In this document: one piece after another, positions 1 to 8,224 of the stretch
Layout of the letters: the number at the start of each line of letters is the position of its first letter
Numbering within the stretch: the stretch's first letter is position 1
Assembly: GCA_009377585.1 (NCBI GenBank)
Contig: WHTS01000030.1
Location: 1 to 57,357 of the forward strand
DNA from: Betaproteobacteria bacterium
Lineage (GTDB): Bacteria > Pseudomonadota > Gammaproteobacteria > Burkholderiales > WYBJ01
DNA length: 57,357 nt
Direction: 5' to 3'
Translations under genes and position numbers: made by a program
Notes under the pieces: generated by a model
The model's database searches: none
Seen by the model: only the letters and a program-made list of their open reading frames with translations
Told to the model about the DNA's origin: nothing

Positions 1-1
1 A

Positions 2-94
2 CCACCACCATCGGAAGAGCTCACCCAACGCGTGAAAGCCGACTACGCGAAGATCGGCAAGCTGTTCCGTGAGGTCGGCGTGAAACTCGACTAG
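2..94 (+). CDS. Bug/TctC-family substrate-binding protein, C-terminal fragment
   Basis: This is the last 30 codons of a gene that begins before the window. The reading PPPSEELTQRVKADYAKIGK followed by LFREVGVKLD and a TAG stop is the usual end of periplasmic tripartite-tricarboxylate (Bug) receptors, where the final helix carries a (D/E)xxKWGKVV-like pattern. The family binds small organic acids in the periplasm. Three complete paralogues follow within 6 kb, which supports the assignment. Only the terminal helix is visible, so the ligand cannot be guessed. Confidence 0.7.
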   Translation, partial: PPPSEELTQRVKADYAKIGKLFREVGVKLD

Positions 95-196
95 CGCTTT
101 CCCCTCCTCTCTCAAGAAACCCAACCAGGTTTCTTAACCGCGCCTGCCCGCCTGCGGGGCTAATACTGCTCACAAGGAGGGGTGGCGCGAAGCGCC

Positions 197-281
197 GGGG
201 GTGAGGCCGGGAATTCGCGGACCATGGTCCGCGCCGGCCGAACGGCATCGGCCTGCATACCGATGCGCGCCCTGCAAGGGG
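197..281 (+). repeat. Interspersed structured repeat, copy A
   Basis: This is copy A of a five-copy family in the window (others near 43316, 46687, 47940 and 50504). The core holds the palindrome GCGGACCATGGTCCGC and then a stem GCATCGG...CCGATGC. It lies in the gene-free stretch 95-452, upstream of the Bug gene at 453. The 3' flank (about 355-377) has a CCCCTCC/GGAGGGG inverted repeat resembling the outer arms of copies B and C. I see no gene in 95-452. Confidence 0.8.
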
Positions 282-452
282 TGTGGTCTGCAGTGAAAAA
301 GAGAAACTGCTGCAATCCACCCAACCACCCCGTCCGCGACGTGCGCTCGCGTCCCGCCCCTCCTTCGCAGGAGGGGAGTCTTCGAGTAAATGTGAAGGGC
401 ACACCGCTGCTGATATGATTCCGGCGAATATTCACACCTCATGGAGCAGAAG

Positions 453-1439
453 ATGAAGCTAGCCCGGCTGTTGATTCTGGCCGCCGCGGGCCTCGCTTGC
501 GCGAGCAGCCCGGCACGCGCCGCGGAGTTCCCGTCGAGAACGGTGGAGATCGTGCCTGCCGGCAACCCGGGCGGCGGGCTCGATCTCGTCGCCCGTGCGC
601 TGGAGCGCGCGCTGCGCGAAGAGAAGCTGTTTCCGGAAAAGTTCGTGATCAACAACATGGGTGGCGCCGGCGGCAATCTCGCCAAGAACTATATCCACCA
701 GAAAAAAGGCAACCCGAACTTTCTCTACATCGAGTCGAACCGCATCTACACCAACCGCATCGTCGGTACCACGCCGCTCACCTATACCGATGTAACGCCC
801 ATCGCCCGGCTGATCACCGAGTACCTGGTATGGGCGGTTCTCTCGGACTCGCCCTACAAGAGCGCGAAGGACATACTGGCGAAGGTCAAGGCGGATCCCG
901 GCTCGGTCACCTTCGGCGTGGGCACCGTGCCGAGCAACGACCAGATGAACATCCTGCGCGCGGCGATGGCGCAGGCGATCGATCCGAAGCAGGTCAAGAT
1001 CGTCTCGTTCAAGGCCGGCGGCGATCTGATGATCCAGCTCCTCGGCGGTCATGTTCCGGTGATCTCCACCGGCTTGTCGGAAGCGATGGAGCAGGCGCGA
1101 GCGGGCAAGGTGCGGCTCATCGCCATCTCGGCGCCCGAGCCGCTTTCAGGAGACTTCGCCAACGTGCCGACATGGCGCTCGATGGGCATCGATCTCGCCA
1201 TCCTGCACTGGCGCGGCCTGTTCGCGCCGCCGGGAATTCCGGCCGAGGCCGTCAAGTACTGGGATCAGACCCTGCCGAAGCTGGTCAAGAGCGATTCGTG
1301 GAAGAAGATCCTCGCCAAGTACCAGTGGTTCGACGCCTACGCGCCTTCGGCCGAGTTCCGCAAGGCGCTCGCGGAAGAGAACAAGGCTTACGAGCAGATC
1401 CTCACGCAGCTCGGCATGGCCAAGGGCGTGAAGAAATAA
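453..1439 (+). CDS. Bug/TctC-family tripartite tricarboxylate transporter substrate-binding protein
   Basis: A 328-residue periplasmic solute receptor of the Bug (TctC) family. Residues 1 to about 24 form a Sec signal peptide (MKLARLLILAAAGLACASS, cleavage after ARA). The first mature strand has the family pattern VEIVPAGNPGGGLDLVAR, where the loop after the first strand usually contacts a carboxylate. ATG 453 is preferred because GGAG at 443-446 lies 6 nt upstream; an in-frame ATG at 441 would put GGAG inside the gene. No TctA/TctB membrane genes are nearby, as is usual for the expanded Bug families of betaproteobacteria. The ligand is unknown. Confidence 0.88.
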   Translation: MKLARLLILAAAGLACASSPARAAEFPSRTVEIVPAGNPGGGLDLVARALERALREEKLFPEKFVINNMGGAGGNLAKNYIHQKKGNPNFLYIESNRIYTNRIVGTTPLTYTDVTPIARLITEYLVWAVLSDSPYKSAKDILAKVKADPGSVTFGVGTVPSNDQMNILRAAMAQAIDPKQVKIVSFKAGGDLMIQLLGGHVPVISTGLSEAMEQARAGKVRLIAISAPEPLSGDFANVPTWRSMGIDLAILHWRGLFAPPGIPAEAVKYWDQTLPKLVKSDSWKKILAKYQWFDAYAPSAEFRKALAEENKAYEQILTQLGMAKGVKK

Positions 1440-1465
1440 CCGGCGGGCGGTCAAGCCACGATGGG

Positions 1466-1494
1466 AAAGAGGGGCATCGCGCCCCTCTTTTTTT
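1466..1494 (+). terminator. Rho-independent terminator after the Bug gene
   Basis: AAAGAGGGGC and GCCCCTCTTT form a perfect 10-bp stem around the loop ATCGC, followed by four more T residues. It begins 27 nt after the stop codon at 1439 and can terminate the plus-strand gene. Because the stem starts with A residues it could also act on the minus-strand gene that ends at 1556. Confidence 0.9.
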
Positions 1495-1555
1495 GCCTGC
1501 GCCAAGCGGCCCGCAGGAGGCATGGCAGTTCGTACACGGCGCGCTGGAAGTTGGG

Positions 1556-2479
1556 CTAGTTCGGCGCCCCGTTCGCATGCAGCTTCAGCGCAGCGTACAT
1601 CACCGAGAACACCGGGGTCGGCATCCCCAGCTGCTTGCCCAGGGCTACCACCTTGCCGCCGAGCCACGGCAATTCGAGGCGGTTGCCGCGCAGCAGGTCG
1701 ACCGCCATCGAGGGCATCATCGCCGGCGGAAAATTGTGCGTTGCCTTTTCCATCCGGGCCTGCATGTCGGGCGGCAGTTTCACGCCCAGCGCACGACCCA
1801 GCGCGATGACCTCGGCGAAGCTCGCGCTGAACAACGCCCTCACATCCGCATCCTCGGACAGCTTGCCGAACGGCAACCGGATCAGCGACACCACCGAGCT
1901 GTTCACCGCGAGCAGGACGAATTTTTCCCACAGCGCCGTCTGGATCGCGTCGGTGAGCGTCACGTCGAAGCCGGCCTTCTGACACATCGATTGAAACGCC
2001 GTTGCGCGCTCGCTCGCGCGTCCGTCCAGCTCGCCGAACACGATCTTCATGAACGTGCCGGTCTGGCGGATGACGCCGGGCTGATCGATGGTCGCGCTGA
2101 TCTGCGCCACGCCGCCCATGATCGCGTCGCTGCCCAGAATGGGAATCAGGCGCTCGGCCGCATCGATGCCGTTCTGCAACGGAATCACCGCTGTATCCGG
2201 TCCGACCAGGCTCTTGATCGCCGCGCCGGCGCTTTCGACGTCCCAAAGCTTCACGCAGAAGAGCACCACGTCCACGACGCCGATTGCGGCGGGGTCATCG
2301 GTTGCTTTGCACGGATGGACGTGCCTATCCCCGCGCGGGCTTACAACCCGCAGCCCGTTGGCTCGCATCGCTTCCAGATGCGCCCCGCGCGCGAGGAAGG
2401 TCACGTCCGCCCCTGCCTGCGCCAGCGCCGCGCCGAACGCGCCGCCCACCCCGCCGCTACCGATGACTGCAATACGCAT
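1556..2479 (-). CDS. 2-dehydropantoate 2-reductase family (ketopantoate reductase-like)
   Basis: A 307-residue protein of the PanE/ApbA fold, NADPH-dependent reductases of 2-oxo acids. The N-terminus MRIAVIGSGGVGGAFGAALA is a Rossmann dinucleotide motif (GxGxxG). The C-terminal helical domain has the expected ALWEKFVLLAVNSS stretch with the conserved Lys, and LLRGNRLEL near the end. The ATG at 2477-2479 follows CGGAGAGAG; an upstream in-frame start would place a long tail before the Rossmann motif. Pantothenate synthesis is possible, but this family is often duplicated in catabolic loci and no pan genes are nearby, so no symbol is given. Confidence 0.87.
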   Translation of the reverse strand: MRIAVIGSGGVGGAFGAALAQAGADVTFLARGAHLEAMRANGLRVVSPRGDRHVHPCKATDDPAAIGVVDVVLFCVKLWDVESAGAAIKSLVGPDTAVIPLQNGIDAAERLIPILGSDAIMGGVAQISATIDQPGVIRQTGTFMKIVFGELDGRASERATAFQSMCQKAGFDVTLTDAIQTALWEKFVLLAVNSSVVSLIRLPFGKLSEDADVRALFSASFAEVIALGRALGVKLPPDMQARMEKATHNFPPAMMPSMAVDLLRGNRLELPWLGGKVVALGKQLGMPTPVFSVMYAALKLHANGAPN

Positions 2480-2598
2480 TGCTCTCTCCGTGATGCCGGT
2501 TGTGATGCCGGCCATGGTCTGCATGAATGCTGCTGTTTCGCAGTCGCGCTTTGAATCGCAAGGCGCCCGGCCGCCTTGCGATCGATCAAAGCGCGGCG

Positions 2599-3609
2599 CT
2601 AATACTGCGAGAAGATTCGTCTCAGCTCGTCCAGGTCGCTCGTTCGTGCGAGCGCAAGCATGAGCAGTATGCGGGCTTTCTGCGGGCTCAAGTTGTCGGC
2701 GGGAACGATACCGAGCTGATCGAATTCCGCTCGCCCGATGACACGCCCGTTGCCGACTCGGCTCGCCCGAACGAAAACCGTTCCGAGTGAGCGCGCGATC
2801 GCTTGCCTCACGGCTTCCTTCTCCCGCTCCGAGAGCGAGCCGGCGCCGGTGGCCGCGAAAACGATGCCTCGCACGCCGGCCTTCTGCAGTGCGTCGATGA
2901 TGAGCGGCGTGCTGGCCTCGACGCACGAGTAGACGATCTCGACCTTCGGCAACGCTTCTCCTATCGTGTCCAGCCTGAACTCCGAGCGCACGGTGTGCCG
3001 CTTGTCGGACGAGCGATAGAACACCACCTTGTCCTGATCGACGTAGCCAAGGAAGCCGAGCTCGCCGGAGCGGAACGTCTCCAACCGGTAGGTGTTGCTC
3101 TTCGTTACGTCGCGTGCGGCGTTGATCTCGTCGTTCAGCACCACCAGCACGCCTCGGCCGCGGGAATCGCGGCACGCCGCGACGCGCACGGCATTGACGA
3201 GATTGAGCGGACCGTCCGCGCTCAACGCGGTGGGAGGACGTTGAGAGCCGACCAGCACGACCGGGCGATCATGCCCGACGGTCAGATCGAGAAAATACGC
3301 GGTCTCTTCTATGGTGCTGGTGCCATGCGTGATCACCACGCCCGCGACCTGCGGCTCGGTGGCGAATATCGCATCGATGCGTTGCGCGAGCGTGCGCCAA
3401 TGCGCGAACGTGATATTCGAGCTGCCGACATTGCAGATCTGCTCGACGCGCACGCGTGCGAACTGTTCCAGCTCCGGGACCGCTTCTACCAGCTCCTGGC
3501 CGAGCAGCGAACCCGCCTTGTATTCCGACAAGCTCATAGTCGAACCGCCGCGGCCAGCGATCGTACCGCCGGTCGAGAGCACGACGGCGATGGGGAGATG
3601 TTGATTCAT
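2599..3609 (-). CDS. Type II L-asparaginase homologue
   Basis: A 336-residue protein of the asparaginase/glutaminase family, which hydrolyses Asn to Asp and ammonia. The first active-site loop is present as VVLSTGGTIAG, with its nucleophilic Thr. The second catalytic motif reads VITHGTSTIEETAYF: the Thr is kept, but the Asp of the usual HGTDT is Ser. The protein starts directly at MNQHLPIAVVL, so no signal peptide is evident and a cytoplasmic location is likely. An extended reading upstream would translate the 18-bp tandem repeat at 3669-3740 and is rejected. With the Asp changed, substrate preference may differ from classical asparaginases. Confidence 0.87.
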   Translation of the reverse strand: MNQHLPIAVVLSTGGTIAGRGGSTMSLSEYKAGSLLGQELVEAVPELEQFARVRVEQICNVGSSNITFAHWRTLAQRIDAIFATEPQVAGVVITHGTSTIEETAYFLDLTVGHDRPVVLVGSQRPPTALSADGPLNLVNAVRVAACRDSRGRGVLVVLNDEINAARDVTKSNTYRLETFRSGELGFLGYVDQDKVVFYRSSDKRHTVRSEFRLDTIGEALPKVEIVYSCVEASTPLIIDALQKAGVRGIVFAATGAGSLSEREKEAVRQAIARSLGTVFVRASRVGNGRVIGRAEFDQLGIVPADNLSPQKARILLMLALARTSDLDELRRIFSQY

Positions 3610-3668
3610 GGCGATGTGGCGACGCGGGGGAAGGGCAATGATAGACCGAACGCATAGCCGAACGCGAC

Positions 3669-3740
3669 CGCTTGCCGTTTTGCGCCCGCTTGCCGTTTTG
3701 CGCCCGCTTGCCGTTTTGCGGCCGCTTTCCATTTGCGGCC
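3669..3740 (+). repeat. 18-bp tandem repeat, three close copies plus one degenerate copy
   Basis: The unit CGCTTGCCGTTTTGCGCC repeats at 3669, 3687 and 3705 (last copy ends GGC), followed by the degenerate CGCTTTCCATTTGCGGCC at 3723. It lies in the divergent intergenic region between the asparaginase (minus) and a Bug gene (plus). Confidence 0.9.
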
Positions 3741-3826
3741 GGCGGGCGTATGTTGCCGGCTCGTTTCGTCCATTCGCAAAGGTTCGTGCTGCCTCCGGTT
3801 AACCTGCCAGCGAGAAGGAGTTCGTC

Positions 3827-4801
3827 ATGCGTTCCTTCGTACATATTTTGCCGCTCGTCGCTGCCGTCGTTGCCGCACCCTCCGTACCGGCTCAAACCTC
3901 GAACTATCCCACCAAACCGATCCGCATCATCGTGCCGTTCACGCCGGGGAGCGCGACCGATCTGCTGGCGCGCATGTACGGCACGAAGTTCATCGATGCC
4001 TGGGGCCAGCAGGTCGTGATCGACAACCGCTCCGGCGCGGGCAGCACGATCGGCACCGCGATCGTCGCAGGCGCGACGCCCGATGGCCATACGCTACTGC
4101 TCAACTCCTCGGCGTTCGCCGGCTCGGCTTCGATCTATCCCAAGCTGCCTTACGATCCGCACAAGGATTTCATTCCGATCTCGCTGATTGCAGCCAATCC
4201 GCTGCTGCTGGTAGTTGCCCCGTCGCTCGGCGTCAAATCGGTCAAGGACCTCGTGGCCATGGCGAAAAGTCAGCCCGGCAAACTGACGTTCGCATCCTCC
4301 GGCATCGGCAGCGGAACGCACTACGGCGGCGAGTTGTTCGCGCAGACGGCGAAGATCAGCGTGGTGCACGTGCCTTACAAGGGCACGCCCGAGACCATTA
4401 CCGACACGGTATCGGGGCGCATCCATTACGCGGTGCCGCCGATTCTCGCCGCCTTGCCTCTGGTGCGAGAGGGACGACTGATCGCCTTGGGCGTGACGTC
4501 GCCGGAACGCTCCGCGCTGCTGCCGGACGTGCCCACGGTCGCCGCGGCCGGGGTGCCGGGGTACAAGTACGAGGGCTGGTTCGGTATCCTCGCCCCGGCC
4601 AAGACGCCGGTCCACGTGGTGGAAAAGATCGGCCGCGAAGTCACCCGCATCGCCGCGATGAAGGATATCAAGGACAGGATCGCTGCGATGGGCGGGCGCT
4701 CCTGGCCCAGCACGCCGGCGGAATTCGAGCACCTCATCCGCAGCGAGATCGAAACGCGCGGCAAGGTGTTCAGGAAAGCCGGCGTGAAGCCGGTCTCGTG
4801 A
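3827..4801 (+). CDS. Bug/TctC-family substrate-binding protein
   Basis: A 324-residue periplasmic receptor. A signal peptide occupies residues 1 to about 23 (cleavage after VPA). The mature start YPTKPIRIIVPFTPGSATD is the classic Bug opening, followed by the ARMYGTKFIDAWGQQVVIDN stretch and then ATPDGHTLLL. GAGAAGGAG sits 8-16 nt before the ATG. The gene is divergent from the asparaginase and about 200 nt before the next Bug-like gene. No membrane components are adjacent, and the ligand cannot be deduced. Confidence 0.92.
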   Translation: MRSFVHILPLVAAVVAAPSVPAQTSNYPTKPIRIIVPFTPGSATDLLARMYGTKFIDAWGQQVVIDNRSGAGSTIGTAIVAGATPDGHTLLLNSSAFAGSASIYPKLPYDPHKDFIPISLIAANPLLLVVAPSLGVKSVKDLVAMAKSQPGKLTFASSGIGSGTHYGGELFAQTAKISVVHVPYKGTPETITDTVSGRIHYAVPPILAALPLVREGRLIALGVTSPERSALLPDVPTVAAAGVPGYKYEGWFGILAPAKTPVHVVEKIGREVTRIAAMKDIKDRIAAMGGRSWPSTPAEFEHLIRSEIETRGKVFRKAGVKPVS

Positions 4802-4997
4802 GACTGAGCGCCGGCTGATGCTCGGCCTCGCGTGTTCGTGTTCGTGGTCGCCGGCGTGGCGCGGCAGCGAGGGTGGCGGGCGTGAGCACGCGTTTGGCTC
4901 CAATCCGACCCGTTCATGGCCGTTTATGTCTAATATTCGGAACCCGTCTCCGATTTCGTTCCAGAAGGTGAGACGGCATGAACAGGAGAAAATCGCA

Positions 4998-6092
4998 GTG
5001 TCACTTCTATCGATGACAGGCAGTCTGGTTGTAGCGGCGGTTGCGTGCTTCACCGCTTTGTCGGCGTCGGAAGCATCCGCCCAGAAGGTCGATTTCTCGG
5101 GCAAGCGCATCGAGATCATCGTGCCGTTCGCCCCCGGCGGGGGCTCGGACGTTTATACCCGGGCGCTCGCACCCTACTTCGAGAAATATCTTCCCGGCAA
5201 CCCGACGATCATCGTGCGCAACGTCCCGGGCGCGCGCTCGATTCCCGGCGCCAATCAGTTCCAGGAGCGCGCGAAACCGGACGGCACCCACGTGATGATC
5301 GTGTCGGCCACCACGGTCGCCAGCTTCGTGTTCGATCGGTCCAAGGTCAAGTTCCAGCTGGACAAGTGGGAACCGCTGCTGCTCTCTCCCCAAGGCATGG
5401 TCGCCTACGCCTCACCGTCGCTCGGCATCGCCGGCCCGAAGGACCTGCCCAAGCTGAAAGGCCAGCAGCTGGTGTTCGGCGGGCAAAGCGCGAACTCCGG
5501 CGAGCTGCGCTTCATCATGACGCTGCATTTGCTCGGGTTCAAGGTCAATCACGTCTGGGGCCTGAATCGCGGGCCGGTGCGCCTCGCGTTCGAGCGCGGC
5601 GAATTCAACGTGAACTACGATTCGATGCCCGGCTATCTCGGCAATGCGGTGCAACTGGTCAAGGCGGGCAAGGCGGTACCGCTTTTTACGGCCGGGATCA
5701 TCAACGATAAAGGCGAGCTGGTGCGCGATCCGAATGCCCTCGACCTGCCTCATTTTGCGGAAGCCTACGAGATGGTGCAGGGCAAGAAGCCGTCCGGGCC
5801 CGGCTACGACGCATGGATCTCGGTATCGAAGATGAATACCATGATGAACAAGGGCATCTTCCTGCCGACAGGCACACCCAAGCCGGTGCTCGACGCTTGG
5901 CGCACGGCAATCGAGAACATCCTCAAGGATCCCGAGTTCGACAAGGTCGCCGGCAAGGTGATCGAAGGCTATCCGCAGTTCGTCGGCGATGCGGCCAAGC
6001 CCATCATCAAGGACGCGATCACTTTCTCGCCCGAGGCGTGGGACTGGCTCAAGGACTACTTCAAGACCGAGCATAAGGTGGCGCTGCAGTAA
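4998..6092 (+). CDS. TctC-like tripartite tricarboxylate family receptor (divergent)
   Basis: A 364-residue periplasmic binding protein of the broader TctC family. A GTG start at 4998 is chosen because AGGAGAA at 4984-4990 lies 7 nt upstream; the in-frame ATG at 5013 is the alternative. The signal peptide ends near SEASA, and the mature protein opens with KRIEIIVPFAPGGGSDVYTR. It differs from the standard Bug proteins in its longer middle (LKGQQLVFGGQSANSGELRF) and a C-terminus rich in EAWDWLKDYFK. It may bind a different ligand class from the neighbours. Confidence 0.85.
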   Translation: MSLLSMTGSLVVAAVACFTALSASEASAQKVDFSGKRIEIIVPFAPGGGSDVYTRALAPYFEKYLPGNPTIIVRNVPGARSIPGANQFQERAKPDGTHVMIVSATTVASFVFDRSKVKFQLDKWEPLLLSPQGMVAYASPSLGIAGPKDLPKLKGQQLVFGGQSANSGELRFIMTLHLLGFKVNHVWGLNRGPVRLAFERGEFNVNYDSMPGYLGNAVQLVKAGKAVPLFTAGIINDKGELVRDPNALDLPHFAEAYEMVQGKKPSGPGYDAWISVSKMNTMMNKGIFLPTGTPKPVLDAWRTAIENILKDPEFDKVAGKVIEGYPQFVGDAAKPIIKDAITFSPEAWDWLKDYFKTEHKVALQ

Positions 6093-6103
6093 CAGCTTGC
6101 CGA

Positions 6104-6135
6104 ATGCCGCCCTCGCCTCGGGCGGAGGGCGGCAT
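6104..6135. terminator. Hairpin between convergent genes
   Basis: ATGCCGCCCTC at 6104-6114 pairs perfectly with GAGGGCGGCAT at 6125-6135 across a 10-nt loop. It lies between the convergent receptor gene (ends 6092) and Nudix gene (ends 6147). There is no T-run on either side, so it is a candidate bidirectional terminator or mRNA 3'-end stabiliser. Confidence 0.6.
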
Positions 6136-6146
6136 CGGCTGCACGG

Positions 6147-6950
6147 CTACGGCGGGTCGGAAACCTCGAACAGCTCGCCGCCGTAGTCGGCCTCCAGCGG
6201 AAGTCGCAGGACGCGCATACCATCGCCGATCCGCTCCTGCCTGGTCATGACGGTCACCACCCGGCTTGCACGCGCCGCATCCATTGCCGGCGCCGACAAC
6301 GCGTGGCGGCCGAGTTTCTGCAGGTTCATCTGCGTCGGGAACCGCAGCTGGTAGACGCCAGCCCGGGCGCGTTCCAGCGCGCTGCCGGGGGTAATCCAAA
6401 CTGAATCCACCGCCTCGTGGCCATCGTGCAGGGCAACCTGATCCGACGGCGCGGCTGCGAGGAAGAAATGCGTGTCGAAGCGCTTGGCAGAGCGCTCCGG
6501 GGTGATCCAGTTCGCAAAGTAAACCATCGTCTCGGGCGCGAGCACCAGATTCTCTTGCGCGAGCATGGTGCCGAAGCTGCGACCGCCGCGGGTCATCGCG
6601 GCACGGTGCGTGGCCTCGATGTCTCGCAGGCGAGCAGCGCTGACCAGCGCTCCTTGCCCGCGTGCACGCGCAAGCAGCACGCCGCATTCTTCGAACGTCT
6701 CGCGCACGGCGGCCACGCGCAACGCCGCCGTGGCCGCATCCATGCCGTCCTGCGTTGGAAACACCGCCGCATCGCCGGCGAGGTCGTAATCCTCGGGGTC
6801 CACCCGTCCGCCCGGAAACACCAGCGCACCGGCGTGAACATCGCTCTGGTGATGACGAACGATCATGAACACTTCCATGCCTCGCACGCCATCGCGCAAC
6901 AACATCACTGTCGCCGCCGGCTGCGGCTTCTGAATCGGATCGCTTCCCAT
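6147..6950 (-). CDS. Nudix hydrolase (NUDT19-like)
   Basis: A 267-residue Nudix-fold hydrolase; this branch cleaves nucleoside diphosphate derivatives and includes CoA-diphosphatase-like enzymes. The Nudix box is spread over an insertion: GALVFPGGRVDPED near residue 43, then AALRVAAVRETFEECGVLL near residue 75, retaining the RExxEExG metal-binding core. It begins with ATG at 6948-6950. It is followed 14 nt away by the FKBP gene on the same strand, upstream in transcription order, so the two are probably co-transcribed. Confidence 0.87.
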   Translation of the reverse strand: MGSDPIQKPQPAATVMLLRDGVRGMEVFMIVRHHQSDVHAGALVFPGGRVDPEDYDLAGDAAVFPTQDGMDAATAALRVAAVRETFEECGVLLARARGQGALVSAARLRDIEATHRAAMTRGGRSFGTMLAQENLVLAPETMVYFANWITPERSAKRFDTHFFLAAAPSDQVALHDGHEAVDSVWITPGSALERARAGVYQLRFPTQMNLQKLGRHALSAPAMDAARASRVVTVMTRQERIGDGMRVLRLPLEADYGGELFEVSDPP

Positions 6951-6965
6951 GGTGCGAACGTCTCG

Positions 6966-7319
6966 TCAGACCCCCAGCAGCTCCACCTCGAACAGGAGCG
7001 TGGCATTCGGCGGAATCACCCCGCCCGCGCCGCGTGCGCCATATCCGAGTGCAGCCGGAATGATCAGCCGACGCGTCCCGCCGACCTTCATGCCGGCCAC
7101 GCCCTCGTCCCAGCCGCGAATCACCTGTCCCGCGCCGAGCGGAAAATCGAACGGCTCGCCCCGGTCCTTGCTCGAATCGAACTTGGCTCCGATCTGATCG
7201 TTCTCGTACAACCAACCGGTGTAATGCACGCTGACATGCTGGTCGGCTGCCGCCGCGTCTCCCGAACCGACGACAAGATCCTCGAATTGCAGGCCGGAAG
7301 CGGTGGTCGTGTAAGGCAT
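6966..7319 (-). CDS. FKBP-type peptidyl-prolyl cis-trans isomerase
   Basis: A 117-residue single-domain FKBP that catalyses proline cis-trans isomerisation during protein folding. Visible landmarks are [51 protein letters not shown] and the terminal [19 protein letters not shown]. The start ATG (7317-7319) follows GAGGAG by about 7 nt. With no signal peptide it should act in the cytoplasm. It is transcribed toward the Nudix gene with a 15-nt gap. Confidence 0.95.
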   Translation of the reverse strand: MPYTTTASGLQFEDLVVGSGDAAAADQHVSVHYTGWLYENDQIGAKFDSSKDRGEPFDFPLGAGQVIRGWDEGVAGMKVGGTRRLIIPAALGYGARGAGGVIPPNATLLFEVELLGV

Positions 7320-7399
7320 GCGGAAAGCTCCTCTGGAAAATCTGTCACGACATTGCACAGGCACGCGCGGGCCCTCGCGGGGCCGACCGGCCCGGGCAA

Positions 7400-7931
7400 T
7401 CAATTCGGCCGATGCGCCTGCAGGAAAGTCCGGATGTGCCGTACCGCGAACGCGGTGTTCTCCTTCGTATCCTTCCACGGAAAGAGACTCACCTGCGCGT
7501 TGGGCGCGAGCCGCGCCATTTCCATGGCGGTGGCATAGGGATGAGGCGGCGTGTTGTCCGGCAGCACGAGCAGCGGCGTCTGACAGTTGCGTACGAAATC
7601 GCGCGACACGGTGAGCACGAAGTCGACGTCGCCGTACATCCGGGTGAGGAATTTCGACACCCAAGTGTTCGAGCAGCCCGAGCTGATCGTCGGTATGCAT
7701 GTTCCAAGGCTGCTCGGTATCGAGCGGGCCGGTCGTTTCGCCACCGTTGGCGTTGCGCAGATCCATGGCGATGCAGCGGTACTCGCCCTTGAATTCGGCC
7801 ATCGCGTCGAAGGGGCCGTTGGCGTAGGTCACCTTCGAGTCCAGGCCTCCGCCGTAGATGATGAACAGCGGGAAGCCGGAACCGGCTTGCTCGTAACGAA
7901 TGCGGGCGTTACCTCTTTCGTAGAACGGCAT
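7400..7931 (-). pseudogene. Alpha/beta hydrolase with internal deletion and frameshift
   Basis: The N-terminal half ([19 protein letters not shown] to [12 protein letters not shown]) and the C-terminal half ([19 protein letters not shown] to FLQAHRPN) match the two ends of a family of about 270 residues, but lie in different frames. They join near 7650-7660 at a Val-(Glu)-Lys-Phe-like sequence. In intact relatives as I recall them, roughly 65 residues separate these parts, including the nucleophile elbow GxxxGG/GxSxG. A deletion between short similar sequences, plus a one-base shift, would explain the structure. The catalytic nucleophile region is absent, so the product should be inactive. 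The start ATG is at 7929-7931. Confidence 0.8.
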
Positions 7932-8224
7932 GCGGATCTCCTCGGCTGAGCAGGTACTGAATAGTAAGCGACCGGAGGCGACCGGTGTTGGCGCGAGCTG
8001 AGAAGCCGCCGGTCTCGCACAGGGCAAGCGCTTCGCGCCTGATGCCGGGATGGCCTCTTTCCTCTCGATGTCGTTTTCATACTCGTCGCGCCAAGACCCT
8101 GTGCCGGACCGACCTCTCAGCTTACGTTGTTCCTCGCCCTCTATCCCCTGCGCCGCGCCCACACTACAATGGGCACGCGGGAGAGCCACCAGCGGCTCTC
8201 GACATCATGGAGGAGGATTCGGCA

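Noticed and set aside
3610-3732. N-terminal extension of the asparaginase through the 18-bp repeats
   Set aside because: The repetitive Ser-Gly-Arg-Lys-Thr-Ala reading is an artefact of the tandem repeat; the family start is at 3609.
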